Shown in pieces: positions 1-10,605 of a stretch of 64,000 nt of DNA. Every line of letters starts with the position of its first letter. The stretch's first letter is position 1. This DNA comes from Malus domestica (taxonomy: Eukaryota; Streptophyta; Magnoliopsida; Rosales; Rosaceae), in NCBI RefSeq assembly GCF_042453785.1, contig NC_091669.1, forward strand, positions 11,048,501 to 11,112,500, read 5' to 3'. Both the position numbers and the translations under genes were made by a program. The notes below the pieces were generated by a model, which was given only the letters and a program-made list of their open reading frames with translations, ran no database searches and had not been told where the DNA came from.

Positions 1-1894
1 AACCCCATAGTTGCCTGAAGGCAGTACATGTCCATCACCCAAAGGTGAAGTTGTACGACACTGGGTTACGCCAGTGAAGAAACCTGGTAAGCCTCATCAT
101 TCAAGGGTGAAGTTATACGACTCTAGGTTATGCCAGATAAGAAACATATAACATCACACACCGACACTAGTCCTGGGCTAGTGAAGCTGGGGATATATCA
201 TCAACTCCTCATTCGCCCGAAGGTAGTACATGTCCATCATCCAAAGGTGAAGTTGTACGACACTGGGTTACGCCAATGAAGAAATATGGTAAGCCCCATC
301 ACCCGAAGGTGAAGTTGTATGACTCTGAGTTACGCCAGAGAAGAAATATATACATAGATATCCTCAACTGTGTCATAGACGTCTACATACCCGTGTTTTG
401 TGGATGTATTGTATGATAACCCGCTAGATAAGTACCAAAAACATATCTCAAAATCTCATCTCAAATTCGGAACTCAAAAACTCAAAGTCTCATCTCATCA
501 ATCCATGATATTGCACAATCATAAATCTGTAAAATAAATCATATTTGAAAGCCATAAAAAACGGGAATCCAATAATTTATATCCTTTAGTAAAACTTAAT
601 TTTGATATATCATAATTATTTCAAAAGCATTAATATAGAATTCACAAGACATAATAGAAACCATGTTCATTTCATAAAATATGCAATGCATGCAAACCTA
701 ACATTTTATAAAACCATGCAAGTTAAGAAGGGGTCCACTCACAGATATTTTGTTGCCCAGGAACCGCTTAAGCTAGTGAGGATTGAGTCATTTTCCACCG
801 ATGCACCTAACCACAATTAGGAACCATTTAGTAAAACTCTACTAAAACATTAGAATTTGAGAAAACAGACGGCGGATTTGGATTTGGCACGTTGAAAAAC
901 CTAAAGAGGCACCTTGGGTTTCCCCCATGTGCCATCGCACGAGCTGCCACAGGGCGGTGGCCCGGAAGGCCACGCCCGGTTTCCGGCGAACGAAAACCCA
1001 ATTTTTTTACTTACTCTAAAAATTGCCAAACTTTTACAAGCAAGTAGAGCTCAATGAAAGGAACAACTTTCATACATGGGCCGAAGTCCAATTCGGCCAG
1101 AAAACACCTCAAATCACCCTCGATCCGCCGGAACCCTATAAATGGGTATTCATTTATTCGTCCTCAAATCGAACTCCGATGCCCCTGATCTTGTTTGGGG
1201 CTTGTTCCTGGGGTTTAAGGAAGTCCTTTAGTGGTGGTGGTGCTGGAAGGAATAAGCTTCAAAAATGGTCGATCACCGATAAAGGGTTTTCAAACCCGTG
1301 GGTACTGTGCACCACGAAATGTGGCCAAAACTTGTCGGGTTTGAGGTGGGAATCATAAGAAGGATTATGTGGTGATGTTTACAGGTGGTGGTTGGCCGTG
1401 AAAAGCTAGAAAAACGCCTTGAAAGGCGTCAGAAAAGTGGCAGAACACCAGGTCAGAGACTGGGTCGCAACTGGAAACGGGTTGGGTGGTCTAGGGTCCA
1501 ATTGGCTACTCCTCACCTTTCTCATTTCTCTCATTTCTCAGCTTTCTAATTGGCCGTCCTCCCTACTTTCTTCTCTCATCCCTCCATCTTGGCCACACAT
1601 GTGGCACCATCTCATTGCTCCATCAAATCTGGAGCCTTCTAGATGATGGTCAAATTATCATTTTGCCCTCAACTTCGTAGTTCCGTAAAATCCTCGTTTT
1701 AGCTCCAAATTTAATTTCACTTGTGCCCACGCGTTCGTAACACTGAGTACTACAAGAATATGCCAAGGAAACGGATCTTACGTGACACGACAAGACGGTC
1801 AACAAAAGTCAACGCATTTACCTCGAATGGCATTTTTTTTAATTTCACATTTAAAAATTATAAAAACCGTAATATTTGGGGACAGGTTGTTACA
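1..1894 (-). mobile_element. LTR of a Gypsy-like retrotransposon, cut by window start
   Basis: Read on the minus strand the block begins at 1894 with TGTAACAACCTGTCCCCA, a TG-starting terminus closely matching the start of the separate LTR at 41922 (TGTCATAGCCCGTCCCGA). Both families also carry internal short repeats built around a GTCGTACA-like core. No gag, protease, reverse transcriptase or integrase frame is visible, so only LTR sequence is inside the window and the other end lies to the left. The several open frames here (for example 1023-1358) have no recognisable domain. Calling it Gypsy-like is inference from the terminus style. Confidence 0.6.
30..350. repeat. Degenerate repeats inside the LTR
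   Basis: A unit of about 45 to 50 bases with the core AAGGTGAAGTTGTACGAC followed by CTGGGTTACGCCAG occurs about four times, near 42, 105, 244 and 306. Copies differ by point changes, and the spacing between the second and third is larger. Confidence 0.75.
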
Positions 1895-3026
1895 AAATAG
1901 CACTTGACATTATTAACATTTCTGGTCATGTTTGACAGAAAAGTCTAGGTGTTTATATCTTTTAAACAAAAGTTAAAGGAAAAAAAAAGAATATTTAAAC
2001 AGATATCCCTTTTAGCCATTTTAGATGCAAACTCAAATAGTCTTTGATTACATATGCAATACAACATTAGACAAAGGATCTTAATGTTCTACATTTCAAA
2101 AATTTCCAAGTTCAAAACGACGTCTCTTTGGCCTGATTATTTTTTTTTATTTTTAAAAAAGGCTATGCAGCCATCGCTACGCATCAACAAGGAGCAAACT
2201 TGCTAGTTTTCCGATGAACCAGAAGGGCGGCCCATCGCTCTTGTGCTCGATTTCTGGCAAGCGGAGGTGCGTCCTATGCATGTAGCCTAAATCCACTAGT
2301 AACATGTCCTTGGTTAGAAAAGCAATTCAACATTAGATAGAGCGTCCCAACGTTTAGTAATGCCTTAGTTAAAAATGTATTTCAAATTTCTCTAATGTTT
2401 TGTACTATATTTCTGCTACTTAGTATTATGGTTTAGTCGTATTCTTCCACTTATAAGTAAAAGATTTTAGATTTAAATATCGAGTTCAATACTAATTTAT
2501 TATCTTATTTTTTAGTTTAAATATATTGTTGTATTAAAAATATGTTTTGAAATGCAATTTTTATTTATAGCCCAAATCCATTAGTCCTGAATTATCTCTT
2601 ATTTACCCACACCATTTGGAATACCAATTGGGCCCTTCAGCCTGTAGGCTCCTCAATTCAAGCCCAGAAACCACTAAAATATTTTCAAGGTGCCCAAAGA
2701 ATTATTGAGCCAACTCCACTACAAAATTGGAAAGAAAAACTAGGAAGATGTGATTATGTGAGGCCCATTCCATGCAGAAGAGAATGGAAACTGATCAGAG
2801 AAACTCCATACCGCCCAAAAATCTTCCTGAAATTTAGACCGCAAAAACTATTGTACTTTCTTTGTACAATCAAGTTTGAATCCATCGCTCGCAAAGTTTA
2901 GATTAGATTAATTAGAGAAGAAAAAATTAACATATCCAAGCATATAAGCCTCTGCACTTATCCTTTAAATTAGTTAATGATCTTTCATGCTATATCTGAA
3001 CTGAACAAGCTAGTCTGGGACAAAAC
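1895..3026. other. Intergenic, no gene seen
   Basis: AT-rich sequence with homopolymer runs. No coding region, RNA gene or clear repeat boundary could be supported. Confidence 0.5.
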
Positions 3027-3160
3027 TGAAAACCCTAGCAAGGTTGAGAAAACTGGGTTTTTGCATAGATTTTCATGGCTGTTCTGATGCTTTTGAAAAC
3101 CCTAGCAAGGTTGAGAAAACTAGGTTTTTGCATAGATTTTCATGCCTGTTTTGATGCTTT
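3027..3160. repeat. 67-bp tandem duplication
   Basis: Two adjacent copies (3027-3093 and 3094-3160) start TGAAAACCCTAGCAAGG. They differ at only a few positions, so the duplication looks fairly recent. The minus-strand frame 3073-3258 crosses it but has no recognisable product. Confidence 0.85.
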
Positions 3161-3364
3161 TGGTACGGTTTCTTGTGTGGTTTTGTGCTAATAAGATTTT
3201 GTGTCGCATGAGCTTTCCAACAGTATACCATACATTCATACGCGTCTGGCGTCCCCATTTAAATGACAAAAGAAATTAAAGCTCATTTGCCTTTGTACAT
3301 TACAACTGAAAAAAATGGTGATAATTTTTCTTTTTTTTCGGTAACGACTCCGGATCATAGATTA

Positions 3365-3697
3365 AGAGCTGGTTTGGTATTGCTGTGCTTTGAGAAAAAA
3401 CTACTGTGAGAATAAGCGGCTGTGCTGTGAGAATGAGCGGCTGTGAAATAAATCAGTAGAGTGTTTGGTAGTGAGTCTTTTCATTAAAGGAGCACTGTAG
3501 CTCCGTGTGCTTTGAAAAAAAGCCAGTTTTCCAAAGCTGCAAATAGCAGCTTCAGCTTTTTCTTTTGATTTCAGCTTATTCTCACAGCAGCTTCCAAAAT
3601 AAGCCATTTTTTTTAGTTTACCAAACACCTAAAACCCTCACAGCTTTTTTTCATAAGTGTTTTTTTTTTAAACACCTCACTCCCAAACCACCCCTAA
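3365..3697. mobile_element. MITE-like element with GGTTTGG termini
   Basis: The left end GAGCTGGTTTGGTATTGCTG and the reverse complement of the right end (GGGGTGGTTTGGGAGT) form imperfect terminal inverted repeats. The inside is rich in GCTGTGAGAATAAGC-type motifs in both orientations. A second member of the family lies at 36080-36540 in a helicase intron. The superfamily is not certain; hAT-like is a guess. Confidence 0.6.
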
Positions 3698-3961
3698 GTC
3701 ACAGGGAAAAGCAAGATACAGCAGATGTAATCTATATACTTGTTTCTATTGAATGTTTGTTGCAATACTATATATATGAAACCTTCCCAATCAAACAAAA
3801 CGATATATCTTTGAGAACTGGCACGGGCCAATTGCCAAAACCGAGCATTGCTCAACCACCTGTTGAGAAAAAGTAGAAGTACCACACCATCCTGTACCCC
3901 ATCGTTGCCAAGCTCACAATCTTGAGGAAGTGCCTCAAGCTTTCTCAATGCATACATTTAA

Positions 3962-4099
3962 CTATGCGGCTGGGGCAACAGCTCCTGCATCATCGTCGTC
4001 ATCGTCGTCGTCATCCCAATTATTCTTTTTGTAAACATAGAGCTGAGTCTTCATCAGGTCCTCCTTAACAACCAACTTGGAAGAATTCCAAGTCGCCAT
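3962..4099 (-). CDS. Poly-aspartate micro-gene A, 45-aa acidic-tail peptide
   Basis: A short open frame below usual ORF-calling length. The peptide starts MATWNSSKLVVKEDL, passes a KKNNW segment, then has nine aspartates in a row, then AGAVAPAA and a stop. No signal peptide or membrane segment is seen, so a soluble intracellular or nuclear peptide is likely. The reason to believe it is real is the second gene at 9058-9207 on the same strand: it also ends in nine aspartates plus GDVAPAA, although the N-terminal halves barely match. On the minus strand an AT-rich TATA-like stretch (plus positions 4131-4147) precedes the ATG by about 35 to 45 bases. I do not recognise the family. The alternative is a chance (GAC/GAT)n microsatellite frame, but the shared tail after the repeat argues against that. 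An upstream exon cannot be excluded. Confidence 0.55.
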   Translation of the reverse strand: MATWNSSKLVVKEDLMKTQLYVYKKNNWDDDDDDDDDAGAVAPAA

Positions 4100-4489
4100 A
4101 GCAAATGATATATATTTATATATGTGTGTGTCTGTGTTTATAAATAAATATTAAATCGCTTAATGACCAACAATGGAACTGCTTACCTAAGAAAATGACC
4201 AAGAAACTAAATAAGTCATGTACTGCAGGTAGACCTTTATATTTTATGCTGGAGACTGCAGTAGTACAGTATATAGTATACATCTCTGCTTGTATATTTA
4301 TATTAAGGAAACAAAGGAATAATACCATATCTCTCTGACAGAGACCTGATATTTTCTTATGGTGCGTTCTGCAATCTCTCTACTTTTTACTGATCTTGAT
4401 GGATGCAAAAATCATGTACCCTTGGCTGGTAATTTGGCGCCCAAGGGAGAGAGTGATGACATGGTTGGGCTCCCTCCATTCATTTGTCT

Positions 4490-4615
4490 TAGTGGGGTGT
4501 TGGTTTTTACACGTTGGCTAAGCTCATGGCAAGTGTCTGCACTGCACATTCCATACGTGGAATCAACAGTCCATCCACGCTCTGAGGGACTATTGTCACC
4601 TCCATGTCATCGAAC
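4490..4615 (-). promoter_or_regulatory. Conserved block upstream of micro-gene A
   Basis: About 100 bases (core AGCTCATGGC to about CCATCCACGC) are clearly related to 10490-10605, which lies upstream of micro-gene B. The best-kept part is CTGCACTGCACATTCCA, followed by a dyad ATTCCA-4 nt-TGGAAT. The loop bases differ between copies while both arms are unchanged. The block is about 400 bases upstream of gene A on the minus strand. It could be an enhancer, a leader exon or a non-coding RNA; the reading frame is not conserved between copies on the minus strand. Confidence 0.45.
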
Positions 4616-5189
4616 ACGGAACTTGCTGAAAAAAATCTCATTTCTAATCAATTTCTACAACGGAAAAGCTACTGCACAGCAAACGGGAAATCCACAGTTT
4701 GCGCCATCCAATCTAGTCACATTAGAATATAGTTTTACATTAAGTGACTCAGCTACGTTTTAAAAGAAAAGGAAAATGGCTCGTCTATACAGATTTGGTC
4801 CTATTTTTTAGCGTTGTTATGTTTTAGGGTGTAGAATCAACATCCATACATGTTATAGCTTAAATTAAGATGCTAGTCTTATTGTATGTTTGGAATTCAT
4901 TTTAAAATGATCAAAAACGTTTTTAATGAAAGTGCTTTTGAAACTAATTCTTATTAAAAATGCAAGTGAAACTTCAAGTGCTTTTGGAACCCAAAATTAC
5001 TTTCACCAAAAGCGTTTAGTCATTTGAAAAACATTTCCAAACGAGCTATTATATCGGTTAAGTGATTGGATTTTAGGGTTTAAGTCTCAAATATTGGGTG
5101 CAAAGCCAAACAATTAAATCTGAAATTGAAGCTCTAAGGGTGATTTTATATCCTAAATAATCAATATGTTCAATAACAAAAAAAATCAG
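4616..5189. other. Intergenic, no gene seen
   Basis: AT-rich DNA. The open frame at 4359-4763 (plus) overlaps the conserved block but has no recognisable domain and is not counted as a gene. Confidence 0.5.
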
Positions 5190-5282
5190 CTTATTTTTTT
5201 GTCAAACGATATATTTTGTTAGATTAGCTAACGACGAGGTTTGAACCCACGTAGCCATACAAGGATTCAACCTTTCAATAAA
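5190..5282 (-). mobile_element. SINE-like fragment
   Basis: The motif TGTCAAACGATATATTTTGT followed by GGTTTGAACCCACGT recurs at 6115-6232 with the same order. The GGTTTGAACC part resembles a tRNA-derived B box, and the leading T run would be the A tail if read on the minus strand. A third, weaker relative is near 28555-28625. Confidence 0.4.
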
Positions 5283-5657
5283 TAATTTTTTTTTCTTGAT
5301 AGCTTCAATAAATGAGATTAAAGTAGTATAAAATTGATTAAAAGTACGATTTTCTTGGCCCGATGTTCATCCTCTTGGAAAGAAGAAACATCCTACTATG
5401 AGAAATTTTTTTTTGGATAAATTAGGTTTTCATCCCTCATTTCTCCTTCTCATTAATTGAAATCTTATTCCTATTTTCATTTTTGGTCAAGGTCCCTGAC
5501 TTTTCTTTATGTCATTATTTGAATATTAAATTATTTCCAAGTCATTATATGTCAATTTAAAAATGAAAAATTAATCTTTTTAGTGTTTTTTTTCTTCTTA
5601 TATTTCTATTTATAATTTGTATCATTTTTTTAAATTTATACCAATATTCTTTTTAGT

Positions 5658-5780
5658 TTTAGTTTGTACCCATAATTTTGAAGTTTAATATGTACCCAGA
5701 TTTTCAATTTAATTTGTACCCATAGTTTTGAATTTTAATATGTACCCATATTTTTAATTTAATTTGTACCAATATTTTTT
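5658..5780. repeat. Tandem repeat with TTTGTACCCATA core
   Basis: About five copies of a roughly 25-base unit alternate between TTTGTACCCATA and ATATGTACCCAT cores, giving a higher-order period near 50 bases. No coding potential. Confidence 0.7.
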
Positions 5781-6114
5781 TTGTGAACGTATACCATGCT
5801 AATTATATGTATTTATTTTATGTTTTAAAATATATCAATAGTTATTTCTTGCACTATATTAATAAGTACGTGGGTATTTTTTTCTTGCTAGAACTATGTG
5901 AGAATAAATTATTCTATTATTGATTTTTAAGTAATTGTTATTGCAACATTATTATTTGGATTTGTTTAAATTTCATAATTTGTGGGATATTGAATGCATA
6001 AAAGCATTAGTTAAATCCCTTAAATGATGCTAGGGACCTTGATCAAACTATTTAAACAAATAAGGTTTCATTCTAACAACTAGGTTGATTAAGGACCGGA
6101 ACCAAAATGACCAT

Positions 6115-6232
6115 TTTTTTTGTTGTCAAACGATGAATTTTGTTAAATTAACAACTAACGGGGTTTGAACTCACGTCGTCATGCAAGGGCTTAACACATT
6201 TCCACCACTGTGGTAAAGGGCCACTTGCTCCT
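6115..6232 (-). mobile_element. SINE-like fragment, second copy
   Basis: It shares TGTCAAACGAT, TTTTGTTA, GGGTTTGAACTCACGTC and ATGCAAGGGCTTAAC with the fragment at 5190. This copy is longer at its right end (CCACCACTGTGG). Confidence 0.4.
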
Positions 6233-6761
6233 ACTATGAGAAATTTGATATATACTAATAGAAGACGTTCCTCACAAACCTAATTTATGGATTGAAATTT
6301 TTGTGTTTCAATTTTCTTTTCATAAGAAGGTTTAGTAGTCATTGAACTTTTGTTATAATGCTGACCATTTTGGTTTGGAAATTCCGACTTCGACCTGAGT
6401 AATTTCTCAATCGAAAAAGTCTTAAATCTAATCATTCCGAAAAAAAATTAGATTGAATCAAAATGCACCTAGCTAGTGATTCTGAAAATTTCAAACTTAA
6501 GCCCCAATTTTGGATTCCCTTTAATTTTAGTTATTTACTAGTTGCATGTATCTTGTAGTCAAATTTTATATTTTTATCGTGTTCAATGGTAACTAATTTT
6601 GGATTCCCTTTAATTTTTACTTCTTATATTTAATCATATACATATATATACAAAATAAAGAATAGAATTTGACGAGTATAAATCTAGGTGTGCTCTATTG
6701 TATCTGTATATTACAAACATACATGTATTTATGTTTTATACACTCATAAACATAGTTCTAT

Positions 6762-6902
6762 GGTAATGCTAGGAAGATCAAATTTGCAAACCAAATAACA
6801 TGGTTGTTGATAATTAGATTATTACTTAAGTATTGATTATGTGCTTATTTCCTATTCAATTGCAAATTTGGTTTAAAAGTTTGATCTCCCTAGCATTATC
6901 CT
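6762..6902. mobile_element. GGTAATGCTAG MITE, copy 1
   Basis: The termini GGTAATGCTAGGAAGATCAA and GATCTCCCTAGCATTATCC form inverted repeats of about 24 bases. The family also appears at 12725-12897 and 50638-50793, all about 140 to 175 bases long with an AT-rich middle. Confidence 0.75.
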
Positions 6903-6956
6903 AGTTATATATATATATTCATAAAATAAACATACTTAAATACTACAAAATTAATA

Positions 6957-7337
6957 GGCTTAATTGGATTAATAGTCTCCGCGGTGACAGGATAGTTAGA
7001 GGATAACCCATGTGGTAAAAAAAAACTAGGATTTAAGTCCCTATGGTAAAGTTTATTAGGATTTGTGCCCAAAATTAAAAATTTATGTCAACTTTTTGTT
7101 AAACATTAGCACGTGAGCCAGCCCCATGTGCTAACAATTAATAGAGAGTTCTGTTTTAGCCTAATATGTGTGGTTCACATGCTAATAATTAACAAAAAGT
7201 TGACGGAATTTTTAATTTTAGGCATAAATCGTAACAAACTTCACTACAGAGGCTTAAATCCTAGTTTTTTTTTTTTTACCAAATGAGTTATCTTTCAATT
7301 ATCCTATTACCACAGATACTAATAATCAAATTAGACC
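6957..7337. mobile_element. Long foldback element, arms about 165 bases
   Basis: The left arm starts GGCTTAATTGGATTAATAGT. The right arm reads as its reverse complement, ending near ATTAGTATCTGTGGTAATAG when flipped. Landmarks in both arms are CTAGGATTTAAG, TCAACTTTTTGTTAA and GCACGTGAGCC/GCATGTGAACC, in mirrored order. Almost the entire element is two arms with a very short loop, so a read-through transcript would form a long hairpin. Confidence 0.85.
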
Positions 7338-7497
7338 AAATTAGTAATGAAAAATATAAAAAAATACTTACTAAAAATTAAGGAAAAACGTTGGATTGCA
7401 TGACTACAAAATTAAGTTTGAAAAACATGTAAAATGCAGGAATTTTGTTATATGTTCCAAAAATTCTGAGATCATACCGATTTTCAAAACTCTTAAT

Positions 7498-8429
7498 AGT
7501 GTTTGTTTCCCCTCACTAAAGTTCACTGGACTGGACTAGACTAAAGATTAGTCCAGTCCCGTGTTTGTTTTTTGGCTGGACTAGTTTTAATGAGATTAGC
7601 CAGGACTAACTTTCACTAACAACCTCACTAGCCGTTCTTAGCGTGTCCCCCCAAAAACCATCGGACTAGCTAAGAACTTCTTCATCCTTCTCAAATCAAC
7701 TCCCCGACCTCGATTTCGACAACATAAGCTTCGGGTTCATCTCCGATGACGAACTCGTCGACTTCTTCATCTCCGACGATGACCTTGTCGACTGGGTCAT
7801 CTTCGCCATCTTCTTCTCTTTTGCTGCTTCGCTATTGCCATGGTTATGGCTTTGAAGCTACTAATTTTGGCTTTGCCGAAGGCTTGCGGGTCAGCTCCTC
7901 ATGACTGCTTTGCAATCTCAGTAAATCGATTTTTGTTCTGGGTTTTTGGGTTTTTTTTTTTTTTTTTGGGATTTACCCAATTGATTTTTGTTTTGAATTT
8001 CTGTAAATCGATTTACAGGTTCAATTGGTTACTGGAAGGCTTGCCTTTCTTTTTGGAATCTCTGAAGGCTTGGCGAATGGTTAACCAACAAATTCTCTTA
8101 ATTAAACAAGAAAAGTAAGAGATTGATGCATTATTCGATGGAGAGAAAATGATGGAAAAGAGAAACGCGGAAGGGTAAAGGAAGGGGAAAGAAAATTTTC
8201 TTATGTCCATTCATTTCCAAGACTTCACTGTCATTTAATTATTAACTTTTGTTTAATTTTTAAGGCAAAAAGAAATTAAAAATGGCAAAAAAATATATAG
8301 TATGTGACTTAGTCCGACACTGCACCAAACGCTTCACTAAACTAGTCCAGCTTAGTCTAGTCTAAGCCAGTCCAACTTAGTCCCTGAAGCTAGTCTAGTC
8401 CGAGACAGTCCGGTGCAACAAACGCACCC
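7498..8429. mobile_element. Non-autonomous TIR element, about 930 bp
   Basis: The left end GTGTTTGTTTCCCC and the flipped right end GGGTGCGTTTGTTGCACC form imperfect inverted repeats. Subterminal GGACTAG/CTAGTCC motifs are repeated many times near both ends, in a pattern typical of transposase-binding regions. The middle has a GC-richer patch with repeated CGTCGACT and CTCCGA motifs (7690-7810). The frame 7840-8118 has no recognisable product. Confidence 0.65.
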
Positions 8430-9057
8430 GAATTTTTTTGGATTAGAATAGAAAAGCTTGTTTCTGATCAAATCCTATGTATCGAAAATCAGCCCTATCT
8501 ATTACATTATAAGTATAGTTCAAGTGATGGGGTAGAATTGAGTTTACGTACATCAAGATCTTTATTAACTACATGCAAATCAATTCCGTGTAAGAAATGC
8601 GAATCGAGATCTTATGGAGAGAGAGAGAGAGAGAGGGGAGAGAGAGTGATCTTATTAGGTACTCATAATAATTAAGTAGATATCACTAATTATATAAGTG
8701 CAATATTACATCAGTACGTATAACGTATACATGATGATCACATCAGTAAAGAAGAAGCTGTCCTTTATTAGGATGATATAGGGGAAGAGCACCACAGATA
8801 ACCAATAGTACTTCTTCTAACTCAGATACCTCTGGTGCTTAATATATAAGCCACAGAGGAACCTTTTGTTTATTTAAGGAATTGTTTTGTTTACAAACAG
8901 TTGTATGAAATATAGGATATTGATCCGTGAGTATATGTTCATAACTGCATGCGGATATTCTTACTATATTTGTAAATTTTTCTCTTCAGCTCAAGACTCA
9001 AAGTTGATGAAGTATATCAAACCTTAAGCCACTGATCCCCATCCACAACACTAGTAA
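8430..9057. other. Intergenic, short GA repeat
   Basis: A (GA)n microsatellite lies at about 8613-8634. Part of 8900-9057 would be the 3' untranslated region of micro-gene B on the minus strand. No other gene seen. Confidence 0.5.
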
Positions 9058-9207
9058 CTATGCTGCCGGTGCCACATCTCCGTCGTCGTCGTCGTCGTCA
9101 TCGTCGTCCCCATCACTTTCTGTATAGAAAGAGGGAGTTGGGACTTGGTCTTCATCCATGCCTATCTTGGGAAAGCCAGGCTTCCTATTGCTGGTAACGA
9201 TCACCAT
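9058..9207 (-). CDS. Poly-aspartate micro-gene B, 49-aa acidic-tail peptide
   Basis: The minus-strand frame encodes MVIVTSNRKPGFPKIGMDED, then a short proline/serine stretch (QVPTPSFYTESDG), nine consecutive aspartates, GDVAPAA and a stop. The length of the Asp run and the closing VAPAA are shared with the frame at 3962-4099 about 5 kb away. The N-terminal half is basic and the tail strongly acidic. No signal peptide, membrane helix or cysteines are seen. A good TATA box (CTATAAATAAG on the minus strand) sits about 55 bases before the ATG, leaving room for a leader of roughly 25 to 30 bases. This is the better-supported member of the pair. I cannot assign a family or function. Confidence 0.6.
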   Translation of the reverse strand: MVIVTSNRKPGFPKIGMDEDQVPTPSFYTESDGDDDDDDDDDGDVAPAA

Positions 9208-9260
9208 TGGAATAAAAAAGAGTAAATGATGGATTTAATTCGTGAAACTGAAGCCCCCTC

Positions 9261-9271
9261 CTTATTTATAG
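9261..9271 (-). promoter_or_regulatory. TATA box of micro-gene B
   Basis: CTATAAATAAG on the minus strand, about 55 bases upstream of the ATG at 9207. Position and sequence fit a plant TATA box with transcription starting about 30 bases downstream. Confidence 0.55.
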
Positions 9272-10371
9272 ACTAGTAAAATAGAAATGGACATGATACA
9301 CGTTAAAATGTGAGCATCCAATACGGCCTAGCATGTGAGACAGAGAGTACCACGTATTCGTTTTATATTGGGTGATGTGAGAGCACGTATGACTCTTAGA
9401 TCTAACGTGTGAATAGCTAGCTCTAGTATCTACCATGTCGGAATATGTGAGCATCCACCCTAGTATCTACCATGTCGGAATATGTGAGCATCCAACTCTA
9501 AAACTAATTGACAATAAGTAAAGAGACCCAAATCTTCTAATTAAGCACTTAATGCCAGACTTCATCTCCAATGTGGAATGTACTCTCAACAACGTGATAA
9601 GACGAGATAAAATGTATGTGAGAGATTCTTATTTGCTCGAAAATATAGTATCGTTCACGCGTCATTAATGTCTTTGTCCAACATCACTCCACTTTATCAT
9701 GCATTTACCAAATTTAAGTTTGAGTTTTAAAACTTCTCTTCCCAATATTGAAAAAGGTCTCAAGTTTGAATCTATCCTCCTAAAACTTTTAGTTTGGAAA
9801 CATATCACTTCATAATCTCCAAAATATGTGAACCAAACAATCCCTTTTAATCTCAATCAACAATATACATATATGTGCATCAAAACTGAGGAAAAAAAAA
9901 GAGAAAAGGAAATGGCTAAGTTTCTCTTGTTTTAGTATGTATTAAAAAATTAGACAGATCATTATGAAGATCTTAAGTTGTCATCAAAATTGTTTATTTG
10001 TTTGCTAATATGGATAACTAAATTATTTCTAAATGGTGATTTAACAAACGAATGATATAGATTATAACATGTTTATTATGAAAGATTAGTTGTTAATCAC
10101 ATTCAGAGTGAACAAGGAGGTGTGTCATGTGTGTGTGTGTATCCGCTTGCACGTTCTATTATTGAATCTCTATACACACGAGGACGGTTCACTAATAGAA
10201 AAGAACTAGAAAACTTAGCCTATTTCAGAAACTTTTTATTCCAATACTTTTTCCTTTCAATTCATTTGAAACACAAACTGTAAAAAAGATGATGTGTGAT
10301 GAGGTAGACAGATAAGTCGGAGAATATGCACCATGAGTACTGAAAAGGAGAGGAAGGGAGGTCTGCAATAC

Positions 10372-10405
<34 letters not shown>

Positions 10406-10489
10406 CACACATACATTGGTCAATATATACATTAAGCTTTAGCTCCACACATTTTGCCTAAAAGGCAGAGTGAGGGTGAGGGACCACAC
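9272..10489. other. Intergenic; partial duplication and TA/CA microsatellites
   Basis: A short duplicated stretch (CTAGTATCTACCATGTCGG and about 20 flanking bases) occurs near 9423 and 9460. A (TA)n run followed by (CA)n lies at about 10371-10411. The small open frames here show no domains. Confidence 0.55.
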
Positions 10490-10605
10490 GTACGTGAGCT
10501 CAACTCATGGAAGGTGGCTGCACTGCACATTCCACGCATGGAATCAGCAATCCATGCACACTCCCTCGAGCTCTTTCCTCATGCACGTCCAGACAACCTG
10601 GAGTA
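10490..10605 (-). promoter_or_regulatory. Conserved block upstream of micro-gene B
   Basis: Related at roughly three positions in four to 4490-4615. It contains ACTCATGGAAGGTGGCTGCA, then CTGCACATTCCA and the dyad ATTCCA-CGCA-TGGAAT, then CCATGCAC, which includes an RY-type CATGCA motif. It lies about 1.3 kb upstream of gene B on the minus strand, against about 0.4 kb for gene A. The order block-then-gene is the same at both loci, which supports a duplicated unit. Confidence 0.45.

Noticed and set aside
4359..4763. 134-codon plus-strand frame as a gene
   Set aside because: It overlaps the conserved upstream block; the similarity to 10454-10669 follows from shared nucleotides and shows no codon-position pattern.
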